DNA from: Strigamia acuminata
Lineage: Eukaryota; Arthropoda; Chilopoda; Geophilomorpha; Linotaeniidae
NCBI GenBank assembly: GCA_949358305.1
Contig: OX442314.1
Span: 61,637,369 to 61,701,368, forward strand
Direction of reading: 5' to 3'
Length of the DNA stretch: 64,000 nucleotides
The translations under genes were made by a program, and so were the position numbers. The notes below the pieces were generated by a model. That model had not been told where the DNA came from and did no database searches. It worked only from the letters and a program-made list of their open reading frames with translations. Below, piece by piece: positions 13,127 to 20,897 of this stretch. Each line of letters starts with the position of its first letter. Within the stretch, counting starts at the first letter, position 1.

Positions 13127-13223
13127 AGAGCGCTTTGTTGTAAATTTTTCAAAAGTTTTTTTTGAAAATTTTGAAAATTCGGGCATAGGTTGCTCACTCC
13201 TTCAGGGTCCAAAGTCGTTGATC

Positions 13224-13258
13224 AACTGAAAAAATTCTGATTTGTCACTCCTTATATA
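13224..13258 (-). promoter_or_regulatory. Core-promoter-like module P1, outward
   Basis: On the minus strand TATATAAG starts at 13258 and TCAGTT has its A at 13227, a spacing of 31 bp. It points leftward, away from the genes, into the 10-bp array. Confidence 0.5.
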
Positions 13259-13336
13259 CTGCAAAAACGGGGAATCCCCTTCCAAACCGGTTCAAACTAG
13301 TTTTTACCTGAATTTTCTAGAATGGTCTTTTGTGGG

Positions 13337-13373
13337 TATATAAGGAGTGACAAATCAGAATTTTTTCAGTTGA
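13337..13373 (+). promoter_or_regulatory. Core-promoter-like module P2, inward
   Basis: TATATAAG at 13337 is followed by TCAGTT with its A at 13368, a spacing of 31 bp. It forms an inverted pair with P1 around an AAACCGGTT-containing centre near 13280-13300. Confidence 0.5.
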
Positions 13374-13663
13374 TCAACGACTTTGGACCCTGAAAGAGTG
13401 GGCAACCTATGCCCGAATTTCTGATTTTTTAAAAAAAAAATTTAGAAAAATTTACAACAAAGCAATCTTAGGACAAGAAAGGACAAGAAAGGACAAGACA
13501 GGACAAGAAAGGACACAGATGGTTTTCAGGAGCATAAAAAAATGATGCTTACCCTTCAATTTTTTTTTACAAATGAAGAGATATTTAATTGCATGATGTT
13601 ATAAGGTACCAAACCGGTTCAAACTGGTTTCTAATTGAATTTTCTTAAAGGTCACATTACGGG

Positions 13664-13700
13664 TATATAAGGAGTGACAAATCAGAATTTTTTCAGTTGA
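13664..13700 (+). promoter_or_regulatory. Core-promoter-like module P3, nearest the polymerase
   Basis: TATATAAG at 13664 and TCAGTT with its A at 13695 are 31 bp apart. AAACCGGTTCAAACTGGTTT sits about 45 bp upstream. The predicted start site is about 680 bp before the polymerase ATG at 14373. This is the most likely polymerase promoter by position. It is inferred from motif spacing only. Confidence 0.55.
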
Positions 13701-13828
13701 TCAACGACTTTGGACCCTGAAGGAGTGGGCAACCTATGCTCAAATTTTCAAAATTTTAAAAAAAAACTTAAAAAAATTTTGAAAAAAAAAAGAAAAAACT
13801 TTGAAAAATTTACAACAAAGCGATCTTA

Positions 13829-14036
13829 GGACCAGATAGGACAAGACAGGACAAGAAAAGGCAAGATAGGACAAGACAGGACAAGATAGGACCAGATAGG
13901 GCAAGATAGGACAAGACAGGACAAGAAAAGGCAAGATAGGACAAGACAGGACAAGAAAAGGCAAGATAGGACAAGACAGGACAAGAAAAGGCAAGACAGG
14001 ACAAGACAGGACAAGAAAAGACAAGATAGGACAAGA
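13829..14036. repeat. 10-bp GGACAAGATA array in left inner TIR
   Basis: Tandem units of GGACAAGATA, GGACAAGACA and GGACAAGAAA lie downstream of P3. The counterpart in the right TIR is 31326-31533. Confidence 0.93.
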
Positions 14037-14044
14037 TTTTCAAG

Positions 14045-14354
14045 GTAAGCAAGAGTCAGAAGTGACTGAAGTGACGGAACTAATGATGTCGGCCAGCTGA
14101 TGGTACGGCTGACTTAGCTCTGGCATTCAGTTGATGTGTGTTAATTGAGCAGTTGATGATTTGTGGCTGCTGGTTGAATTGTCTGCACCCCCCCTCGAGT
14201 GGTGTTTGTTTGTTTGTTTGTTTGATCAGTCAGGCTATCCAAGTCGGCCAGTGAATGGCTCGGCGGGCTTAGCTCTGGCATCATGCTTAGTGTTTGTTTA
14301 ATTTTTTTTTTATTTCTTAAATTATTTTTATATAAAAAAATGAAATCCATTTAG
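14045..14354 (+). other. Possible 5'-UTR intron of the polymerase transcript
   Basis: CAAG followed by GTAAGC at 14041-14050 is a near-consensus splice donor. A T-rich tract followed by TTTAG ends at 14354, 18 bp before the polymerase ATG. Splicing would join the TIR leader to the coding sequence. This is a prediction from splice motifs only. Confidence 0.35.
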
Positions 14355-14372
14355 ATTCGCTCTGTGCTTAAG

Positions 14373-17300
14373 ATGAATAGATACAAAGTCAAGAAATGTG
14401 TAGAGTTTTTAAAAGGAAAAAGAGAAAGTGGACAACTATCTAAGGATTTTGTGAACATTGAACCTCGGCCGTATTACCTTTTCAAAAATATCTTTGATGG
14501 ACAAGTGCTTGATTACATTGTCGAATTCGACGAAAGGATTTTTGACATAGAAGACGTGATGAAAGACGCCACTCCAAATATCCGTGCATTGGCAGCAGAA
14601 GTTGCAGCCAGCATGAATTCGTGCAAAGTGAGCGTTATGATGCTATTGAGATATCGGCATTCCCTGAGGACGTCGACTGATCAACATTATTGGTACCGGG
14701 CCGATCCGTTCGTGATGCATTCGGACGATGTTGACCACATTCTGGATTCAGCTGCGAAACAACTGGCCATACAAAATGCCGAATTTGTCGAAACTCACGA
14801 CTATTTATATTACCTTTGTGTGGACGAGATTAAAATTTGTTTTGCTGCTTTACACCAGAAAGGTGGATGGTACAAAGATGTTCCGTCATTTCCGTTGAGT
14901 TTGAACAACGATTTGCCGGCCGTCATTTGCAATAAGAAAGCGGTGTTAACATTTAAAATTGAGTTGCAAAAGTCTTTTGTTTGGGCCGTTCTTGCATCTT
15001 TACATCCTGTAGCCATTCATGCTGAACGCATAATTAATTACTTGAAGTATGAGCACGAATTGAACTTGCAAGGCTTTGAATTTCCGTTGACTTACAGAAA
15101 CGTAGAAAAATTCCAGTTGCAGAATCCCGATATCGAAGTGACTATTTATTTTTGGGACAGCAATCATGTGCAAAGATATGTGACCGTACACAGAAACAAG
15201 AAACATCACGTCGATCTATTCTTCTATGGAAACAACTGCTACGGACATGTGAGGAATCTAAAACGTTTGCTCGGTTATTTTCCGTGTCACTACTGCGACA
15301 ACCAATTCAAGAGCATTGTGGGCAGAGACAAACACCTGACGGTATTCCACTCCGTTCCCGAAGAAGAAGAATCGTCATATCAGGAACTGAATGAACATCT
15401 GCGCAGCAAAAAGGCAGTGGTAAATGTCCAGAACTCGGATCAGAAAAGTTTTTTGTGGTCCATATTGGCTGCCTTGTATCCGGCACCCGATAATGTATGC
15501 AGAACGGGTTATTACGTACAGTTTATGGACAAACTCAATCTCGAAGGGCTAGTTTTTCCCGTGGGGCCGAAAGGAGTGCTTAAATTCGAAAGACGAAATG
15601 AAAGTTTGAACATTAATGTATTCGAGTTGCTGCCCACGTCACGGATTGTTCCAATAAAAGTGAATATTCAGACAAACCGCCTTACCACTATTAACCTACT
15701 GAAGAAACGAAATCATTACATGTGGATCAAGGATTTCTCACGACTCATGAGCGTCAGCGATGGCAACAAGCGGTATTATTGCATGAATTGTATGAACGGG
15801 TATTCCAGTGCCAAAGTGCTTGTTAAACATAAACATTACTGCGGAAAAAACACTCCTTCCGCCACTAAATGTCCTAAAGAAGGAACAATCTGTACGTTCA
15901 AGAGTGAGAAAAAAAAATATCCTATACCGTACGTTTGCTACGCTGATTTCGAAGCATTCTTAGTGCCTGAAGTGGAGACCGAACCCACTTTACATTCGGA
16001 CACCATTAATTCTCACGTTCCATGTGGTTATTCTTTTAAAGTGGTGTGCACGGAGAACGAAGCTTATTCCAGACCGTTACAGCTGTACAGAGGTCCGGAT
16101 GCCGTCGATCATTTTTTGAAATCGTTGCGTGCAGAAATTAAAGCCGTGGTTTGTCAATTTTCTCAATTGGAAAGACAATTCGATACCAAAATGATGACTC
16201 CACTTGAATGGAACGCATTTAGAAATGCAACAACTTGTTTCTTATGCAATGGCGAGTTCTCCAAAGCTGAAGGATGGACTAAAGTCTTGGATCACAACCA
16301 TTTCACTGGAAAGTTTCGCGGAGCTGCACACGGCAAATGTAACCTCAACTACCATTGGCGGAGATCTGTGCCGGTAGTTTTCCATAATGGGAAAAGGTAT
16401 GATTTTCATTTGATATTCCCACATTTGACCGTAGAGACAGAAAAAGTGACCGTCATCGCCGAAAACTCGGAATTATACAAATCTTTCACGCTGAGAATCA
16501 ATACCAGCGATGATCCAAAAGTGCCCCGTAAAGTTACGTTAAAATTCTTGGATAGTTTCCAATTTCTCGCGAGCAGTTTATCCAATTTGGCTAAAAATTT
16601 AGAGAAGTCGCAGTTCGTTGTCTTTCGGAGCGAGTTTAAGGGCGAGGAAATTGATTTTCTTTTGAGGAAAGGAGTATACCCGTACAAATATATGACTGGT
16701 TGGTCAAAATTTCTAGAAGATAAACTTCCGCCGATAGAAGAATTTGAGAACATATCCGCCGACGAATACCAATATGCTCAGTTAGTTTGGAAAACGTTGG
16801 GAATTAAAGACATGGGCAAATATCACGATTTATATCTGAAGACCGACACTCTGTTGTTGGCGGATATATTCGAGCAGTTTAGGAAAATGTGTTTGAATCA
16901 CTACAAGCTGGACCCCTGTCATTATATCACGTTTCCGAGTCTGTCTTGGGACGCAGCACTGCTCATCACCAAAGTTAAATTGGAGCTTCTGTCTGATCCA
17001 GATATGTACATGTTTGTCGAACAAGTAATAAGACGCGGTGTTGCCACAATCAGTCAACGCTATGCCAAAGCTAATAACCCTCTTCTGGCATCGGGATACA
17101 ATTGTGAGAAACCAGAGAGTTACATCGTCTATTTGGATGCGAATTCCATGTATTCCTGGGCAATGAGCAAACCGTTACCCGTTGGCAACTTTGCCTTTGA
17201 CAATAATTTAGCCGAATGGACGCAAGAAAGGATTTTGAAAATGGGAGAGAACGATACGATGGGATGCATCTTGGAAGTGGATTTGGGATATCCGCAAGAA

Positions 17301-18329
17301 CTGCACTTGGCCCACAATTGTCTGCCTTTGGCTCCGGAAATGATACGTTCTGCGGACGACACTTGTCCCAGATTAATCCCGCATTTGCAAGGTCATTGTA
17401 ATTACATTCTGCATTACAGAGCTCTGCAATTGTATTTGTCCCTGGGCATGACGTTGATGAAAATAAAAAAAGTGCTGACGTTTGAGCAAAAACCATGGTT
17501 GGCCAAGTATATCGAACTGAATATTGAGAAACGGAAGTCCGCTACCAGTGATTTTGAGCAGGAATTAGCGAAATTAGCTAACAATTCGGTCTTTGGAAAA
17601 ACCTTGCAGGACGTGAGGAAATATAGACAATTTTATCTGGTGAATAATCAGAAAGACTTTGATAAACACCTCAACCACGCCGGATTCAAAGGATATAAAG
17701 CTTTTACTAGTGGTCTGATGTTGGTTGAACGTCGAAAGCTGGAATTGACGTTAGACAAACCTATTTACAGCGGATTAACTATCCTGGACTTGTCTAAATG
17801 CTTGCTATATGACTTTCATTACAACGTCATGAAAAAAAAATTCTCAGACAAGCTGAGATTGCTGATGACGGATACGGATAGTTTGATGTATGAAATAGAA
17901 GCTCCGTCAGTCTACTCGTTCTTCAGAGAAGAAATACCAGAAGTGATGAATCTGTCTAATTACGATCCACCCGACGGCAGAAACAGACGCGTCATAGGAT
18001 GCTTCAAAGACGAGACTGCCGGCGAGCCGATAGAAGAGTTTGTAGGGCTAAGAGCCAAATGTTACGCTTATAACGTGAACGGGAAAACGAGCATGCGATG
18101 TAAAGGCATAAAGAAAGCCGTCGTGGAGCAAGAGCTGGACTTGGAGGCGTACAAGAAGATATTGTTCGGAGAACGGGAGGCCCACAGATTGAAATTTGAA
18201 ACGATCAAATCAAAATTGCACGTTCTCACAACGGTCGAGGTGGACAAATTGGCATTGTCAGCGAAAGACAAGAAGCGAGTGATATTAGATGATTGTATTC
18301 ATACCAAAGCTTATGGTTATGTTGAGTAA
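14373..18329 (+). CDS. Polinton protein-primed family B DNA polymerase
   Basis: This 1318-residue protein copies the element's DNA, with priming by a terminal protein in this family. The exonuclease motif YADFEAF has its acidic pair at about residues 525 and 527, and HNGKRYDFHLIF lies near 670. The polymerase motifs are YLDANSMYSWA (D922), NNSVFGK (about 1070) and MTDTDSL (D1167, D1169). An endonuclease-VII-like zinc segment (CFLCN, then DHNHFTGKFRG, then HGKCN) starts at C622. The N-terminal region holds two related blocks, starting QKSFVWAVLA near 199 and QKSFLWSILA near 357, each ending in a Cys/His finger (near 305 and 470). All catalytic residues are present and the frame is open. The ATG at 14373 is preferred over the in-frame GTG at 14364. 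It lies alone on the plus strand beside the left TIR and converges with the virion genes. Confidence 0.95.
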   Translation: MNRYKVKKCVEFLKGKRESGQLSKDFVNIEPRPYYLFKNIFDGQVLDYIVEFDERIFDIEDVMKDATPNIRALAAEVAASMNSCKVSVMMLLRYRHSLRTSTDQHYWYRADPFVMHSDDVDHILDSAAKQLAIQNAEFVETHDYLYYLCVDEIKICFAALHQKGGWYKDVPSFPLSLNNDLPAVICNKKAVLTFKIELQKSFVWAVLASLHPVAIHAERIINYLKYEHELNLQGFEFPLTYRNVEKFQLQNPDIEVTIYFWDSNHVQRYVTVHRNKKHHVDLFFYGNNCYGHVRNLKRLLGYFPCHYCDNQFKSIVGRDKHLTVFHSVPEEEESSYQELNEHLRSKKAVVNVQNSDQKSFLWSILAALYPAPDNVCRTGYYVQFMDKLNLEGLVFPVGPKGVLKFERRNESLNINVFELLPTSRIVPIKVNIQTNRLTTINLLKKRNHYMWIKDFSRLMSVSDGNKRYYCMNCMNGYSSAKVLVKHKHYCGKNTPSATKCPKEGTICTFKSEKKKYPIPYVCYADFEAFLVPEVETEPTLHSDTINSHVPCGYSFKVVCTENEAYSRPLQLYRGPDAVDHFLKSLRAEIKAVVCQFSQLERQFDTKMMTPLEWNAFRNATTCFLCNGEFSKAEGWTKVLDHNHFTGKFRGAAHGKCNLNYHWRRSVPVVFHNGKRYDFHLIFPHLTVETEKVTVIAENSELYKSFTLRINTSDDPKVPRKVTLKFLDSFQFLASSLSNLAKNLEKSQFVVFRSEFKGEEIDFLLRKGVYPYKYMTGWSKFLEDKLPPIEEFENISADEYQYAQLVWKTLGIKDMGKYHDLYLKTDTLLLADIFEQFRKMCLNHYKLDPCHYITFPSLSWDAALLITKVKLELLSDPDMYMFVEQVIRRGVATISQRYAKANNPLLASGYNCEKPESYIVYLDANSMYSWAMSKPLPVGNFAFDNNLAEWTQERILKMGENDTMGCILEVDLGYPQELHLAHNCLPLAPEMIRSADDTCPRLIPHLQGHCNYILHYRALQLYLSLGMTLMKIKKVLTFEQKPWLAKYIELNIEKRKSATSDFEQELAKLANNSVFGKTLQDVRKYRQFYLVNNQKDFDKHLNHAGFKGYKAFTSGLMLVERRKLELTLDKPIYSGLTILDLSKCLLYDFHYNVMKKKFSDKLRLLMTDTDSLMYEIEAPSVYSFFREEIPEVMNLSNYDPPDGRNRRVIGCFKDETAGEPIEEFVGLRAKCYAYNVNGKTSMRCKGIKKAVVEQELDLEAYKKILFGEREAHRLKFETIKSKLHVLTTVEVDKLALSAKDKKRVILDDCIHTKAYGYVE

Positions 18330-18333
18330 AATG

Positions 18334-19758
18334 TTAATCATTAAACAAATTAAAGTGAACAAACACTTGATACGTTACTGGTATTTTACCAACTTCTTCT
18401 GCTTGCCCAAAAACCATGAGCGTTTCTCTAGCTTTTATTTCTACCGGAGGTTCGCAAACATGATTCCAGAATAACTTACCGGCATCTCCAGCGAGGTCAA
18501 TGTAAGCAATCTCAACAAACTCAGCTAAGCCATCCACCAAAGTCAAATAACCAATTCCTATGTTTCTAATGTGAACTTCTGGATATACTTCAGCTGAATG
18601 CATGTTGTGCGACAAAACATCTATTTGTGTAATTTCACATCTTTTAAATGTTGTAAAAACTGATGTTTCTTTATCATCATAAGAGAAAGTTACTCCTCCT
18701 TTCTCGTTGACTGGTTGATAATTTTCAAATTTCACAATATATTTATCAACTTGTAAAACTGCTTTCCATAGAATTTTTATAATGTTTTCTATTTCGGCTT
18801 TATTTTTATCTATGTCTGCTCTAATTTGCTCAGTGCCTCCTTTTTGTATTGTCTGTTTGATGTGTTCTATTTCTGCAGCCATTTCAGCCTTATGTGCATC
18901 TATGCTCACTTTAATTTGTTCATCATCCTGTAAACTCTGCTTGATGTATTCTGTTACTGTTTTATGTGCATCTTCCATTGCTTTAATTTGCCTATCATCC
19001 TGTAAACTCTGTTTGTTGCGCTCTATTTTTGCAACCATTTCAGCCTTATATGCATCTAGCATTGCTTTAATTTGCTCATTGTCATGTATACTCTTTTTGA
19101 TGTGTTCTATTTTTGCACTCATTTCAGCCTTATGTGCTTCTAGCATTGCTTTAATTTGCCCATCATCCTGTAAACTCTGTTTGTTGCGCTCTATTTCTGC
19201 AACCATTTCAGCCTTATATGCATCTAGCATTGCTTTAATTTGCTCATTGTCCTGTAAACTTTGTTTGATGTGTTCTATTTTTGCATTCATTTCAGCTTTA
19301 TGTGCATCTATCATTGCTTTAACTCGCTCATCATCCTGTAAACTCTGTTTGATGCGCTCTATTTCTGCAGTCATTTCAACCTTAATTTGTCCATCATCCT
19401 TTAAACTTTGTTTGATGTGTTCTATGTCCATATCCATTTCTGCCTTATGTGCATCTATGTTCGCTTTAACTCGTTCATTGTGCTGTAAACTCTGTTCAAT
19501 ATGGTCGTCGACTCGAGATTTTATATCTTCCATAAGCACTGCAGAATCTGCAGCTGCCGGGTCTGGTATTCCAACGTCAAAATCTTTTTTTAGTTGAGCG
19601 ATATCGTTTCTGTGGCCGAACACCATTCGCCTAATCTGCTCGTGTTCGTCATGAGTTAAATTACTTCCGTCTCGTTTGGCAATTTTGCGTGGGGTAAGAC
19701 CAAATCTGTGCACTGGATTTAAGTGGAAGTCGTCCCTTGCCTTATTAACGCTCCCCAT
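18334..19758 (-). CDS. Coiled-coil fibre-like protein
   Basis: This 474-residue protein starts at MGSVNKARDD (ATG at 19758). About residues 80-340 are a chain of 28-residue repeats, that is four heptads each, of the form DxQIKAMLDAYKAEM followed by IERxKQSLQ, predicting one long parallel coiled coil. Residues 350-474 form a non-repetitive, beta-rich-looking C-terminal domain. A shaft of repeats with a C-terminal head is the plan of viral attachment fibres, and the gene sits at the end of the virion gene run. The fibre role is inference, as no sequence motif proves it. It overlaps the end of the protease gene and ends only 4 bp from the polymerase stop, so the two are tightly convergent. Confidence 0.7.
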   Translation of the reverse strand: MGSVNKARDDFHLNPVHRFGLTPRKIAKRDGSNLTHDEHEQIRRMVFGHRNDIAQLKKDFDVGIPDPAAADSAVLMEDIKSRVDDHIEQSLQHNERVKANIDAHKAEMDMDIEHIKQSLKDDGQIKVEMTAEIERIKQSLQDDERVKAMIDAHKAEMNAKIEHIKQSLQDNEQIKAMLDAYKAEMVAEIERNKQSLQDDGQIKAMLEAHKAEMSAKIEHIKKSIHDNEQIKAMLDAYKAEMVAKIERNKQSLQDDRQIKAMEDAHKTVTEYIKQSLQDDEQIKVSIDAHKAEMAAEIEHIKQTIQKGGTEQIRADIDKNKAEIENIIKILWKAVLQVDKYIVKFENYQPVNEKGGVTFSYDDKETSVFTTFKRCEITQIDVLSHNMHSAEVYPEVHIRNIGIGYLTLVDGLAEFVEIAYIDLAGDAGKLFWNHVCEPPVEIKARETLMVFGQAEEVGKIPVTYQVFVHFNLFND

Positions 19759-20069
19759 TTTTTTAATACGAACAAACACAAATGTCCGCACGTGACTTCG
19801 TCAAACGATTGATACTGATAAACGTTATATTTTATATTGTCTCCCAGGTAACGGTACAATTCAATAGGAGGGGGTAGATCGCCAAAACTATCAAAGTATA
19901 ATTTATCTCGCTTATTTTTAGCGTACGCCACCCAATGGCTACCACTTTGCAGATGCGTATTCAAATTAACAATCCCACATTCGAAGGGTCTGGCTTTGAC
20001 GGGCAATGTGTCTCTGGAGAACACGCCTCTGAAGAATGGAATATTCATTCGTCTAGCCAATTTGCCCAA
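19719..20069 (-). CDS. Adenain-like cysteine protease (first copy)
   Basis: The product resembles the Polinton/adenovirus maturation protease that cleaves capsid precursors. Numbering from the first ATG (20048), the catalytic residues are His38 (GSHWVAY), Asp53 (LYFDSFGD), the oxyanion Gln80 and Cys87 (VTCGHLC). The Gln is seven residues before the Cys, as in adenain. The N-terminal block FFRGVFSRDTLP is typical of Polinton proteases. Homologous-looking sequence extends upstream of the ATG to a TTG at 20069 and beyond without an in-frame ATG, so the start may be non-AUG or slightly truncated. The end overlaps the fibre gene by about 40 bp. Its substrates would be the neighbouring capsid proteins. 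Confidence 0.9.
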   Translation of the reverse strand: MGKLARRMNIPFFRGVFSRDTLPVKARPFECGIVNLNTHLQSGSHWVAYAKNKRDKLYFDSFGDLPPPIELYRYLGDNIKYNVYQYQSFDEVTCGHLCLFVLKKWGALIRQGTTST

Positions 20070-20091
20070 TTGCAGGAATCCAGCGGTTGAA

Positions 20092-20571
20092 TTATTGCCC
20101 CATCTTTCCCGCCGCCGACGAGCCGTACGGTTTCAAGTAGAAACCTTTTCCAGTTTTGCGAATCCGTAATTTTTTTTTTAACGACTGTCGTAGACCTTTG
20201 CCTTCAGTGGCTAAATTGTGGCGCTTGGCTTCATCGACCATTTCCTTATTTGTTTTTGCCGAGTCTACGGCTTTAGCGATGCCTGCTGCACCCCCAGCCA
20301 GTCCACCCAATGCCCCCAATAATGGAAGCAGCAATGGAAAGAATCCACCAGTTTGTCTAACCTGTTTCGTGGGTATGCTTAAAGTCATTCCTTTCTTTTT
20401 AGAACCGGCCTTTTTAATCTTATTTATCTGTCTATCAGTAAGAGACAAGCCATGATTGCCGTTCAGTTGTTTATACTTCAATCTTAAATGTAAGGGTATT
20501 CTTTTTTTGATGGATTTGGATACCTTTCGTTGCTGATTGGGGGTTAACGCTACCTTATGTATTTTATACAT
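20092..20571 (-). CDS. Basic core/minor capsid protein with Gly-rich hydrophobic segment
   Basis: This 159-residue protein is very rich in Lys/Arg at both ends. At about residues 72-100 it has a hydrophobic Gly/Ala/Leu segment (GGFFPLLLPLLGALGGLAGG). This composition and its place between the protease and major capsid genes match the Polinton PX-type protein, compared by others with adenovirus pVI/pX. A QTGG-F junction just before the hydrophobic segment resembles an adenain cleavage site, so processing by the adjacent protease is possible. The role is inferred to be membrane interaction or DNA condensation in the virion. It starts at ATG 20571, 19 bp after the major capsid stop. Confidence 0.75.
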   Translation of the reverse strand: MYKIHKVALTPNQQRKVSKSIKKRIPLHLRLKYKQLNGNHGLSLTDRQINKIKKAGSKKKGMTLSIPTKQVRQTGGFFPLLLPLLGALGGLAGGAAGIAKAVDSAKTNKEMVDEAKRHNLATEGKGLRQSLKKKLRIRKTGKGFYLKPYGSSAAGKMGQ

Positions 20572-20590
20572 CTCTTATTTTTTTATAACT

Positions 20591-20833
20591 TTAATATAAC
20601 ACTTCAATTTTGCCTTTGTCCAATTTCATATTCATCAACCTGTCACCTATTATCAAAGCGTAGGCTTTAGTATTGGCCGGGACTGCCGTTTCAAATTTCA
20701 TTTTTATTTGCACGTCAATTATGCCGGTTTTCAGTCTCTCGCTCTGTTTTGAGCAATCGATCACGATCAGCGGATACAATTTTGCATAATCCCAAGCGTT
20801 GAACATTATATCAGATGCACCGTAGTAATCTTT
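20591..20833 (-). pseudogene. Major capsid protein, C-terminal fragment
   Basis: About 80 codons encode the end of the double jelly-roll major capsid protein, including AWDYAKLYPLIVIDC and ending with KGKIEVLY. The open frame runs beyond the internal Met at 20806 up to the copia insertion point at about 20833. The rest of the gene is at 24584-25669. The two pieces share the 7-bp AATCTTT of the insertion site and lie in compatible frames. As it stands the fragment has no proper start and cannot form capsid. Confidence 0.85.
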
Positions 20834-20897
20834 ATTAGTATGCGATTAATTATTTTGTCCGTTTCCCCATGCATTTCTGGATAGGCATGGCAGATAT
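20833..20897 (+). repeat. Remnant of the 5' LTR of the internal copia
   Basis: These 65 bp match 24151-24215 base for base, then diverge abruptly at GATAT. The deletion joint to pol is at 20897/20898. Confidence 0.9.

Larger units (their letters stand above)
12134..14303. repeat. Left Polinton TIR (about 2.17 kb)
   Basis: The left TIR is the reverse complement of 31063-31760 joined to 60239-61708. The outer 1.47 kb (12134-13604) matches 60239-61708 with only scattered substitutions and A/T-run indels. The inner 0.7 kb is more diverged near the polymerase. It contains a TTAGG array, four promoter-like modules, 10-bp GGACAAGA arrays and a TTTG microsatellite (14206-14223). Confidence 0.92.

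Noticed and set aside
13740-14052. Leu/Ser/Cys-rich frames in TIR 10-bp arrays, also at 31308-31593
   Set aside because: Translations of GGACAAGA-type tandem repeats.
18782-19597. 271-codon plus-strand frame
   Set aside because: Antisense shadow of the coiled-coil gene; the minus strand shows heptad periodicity.
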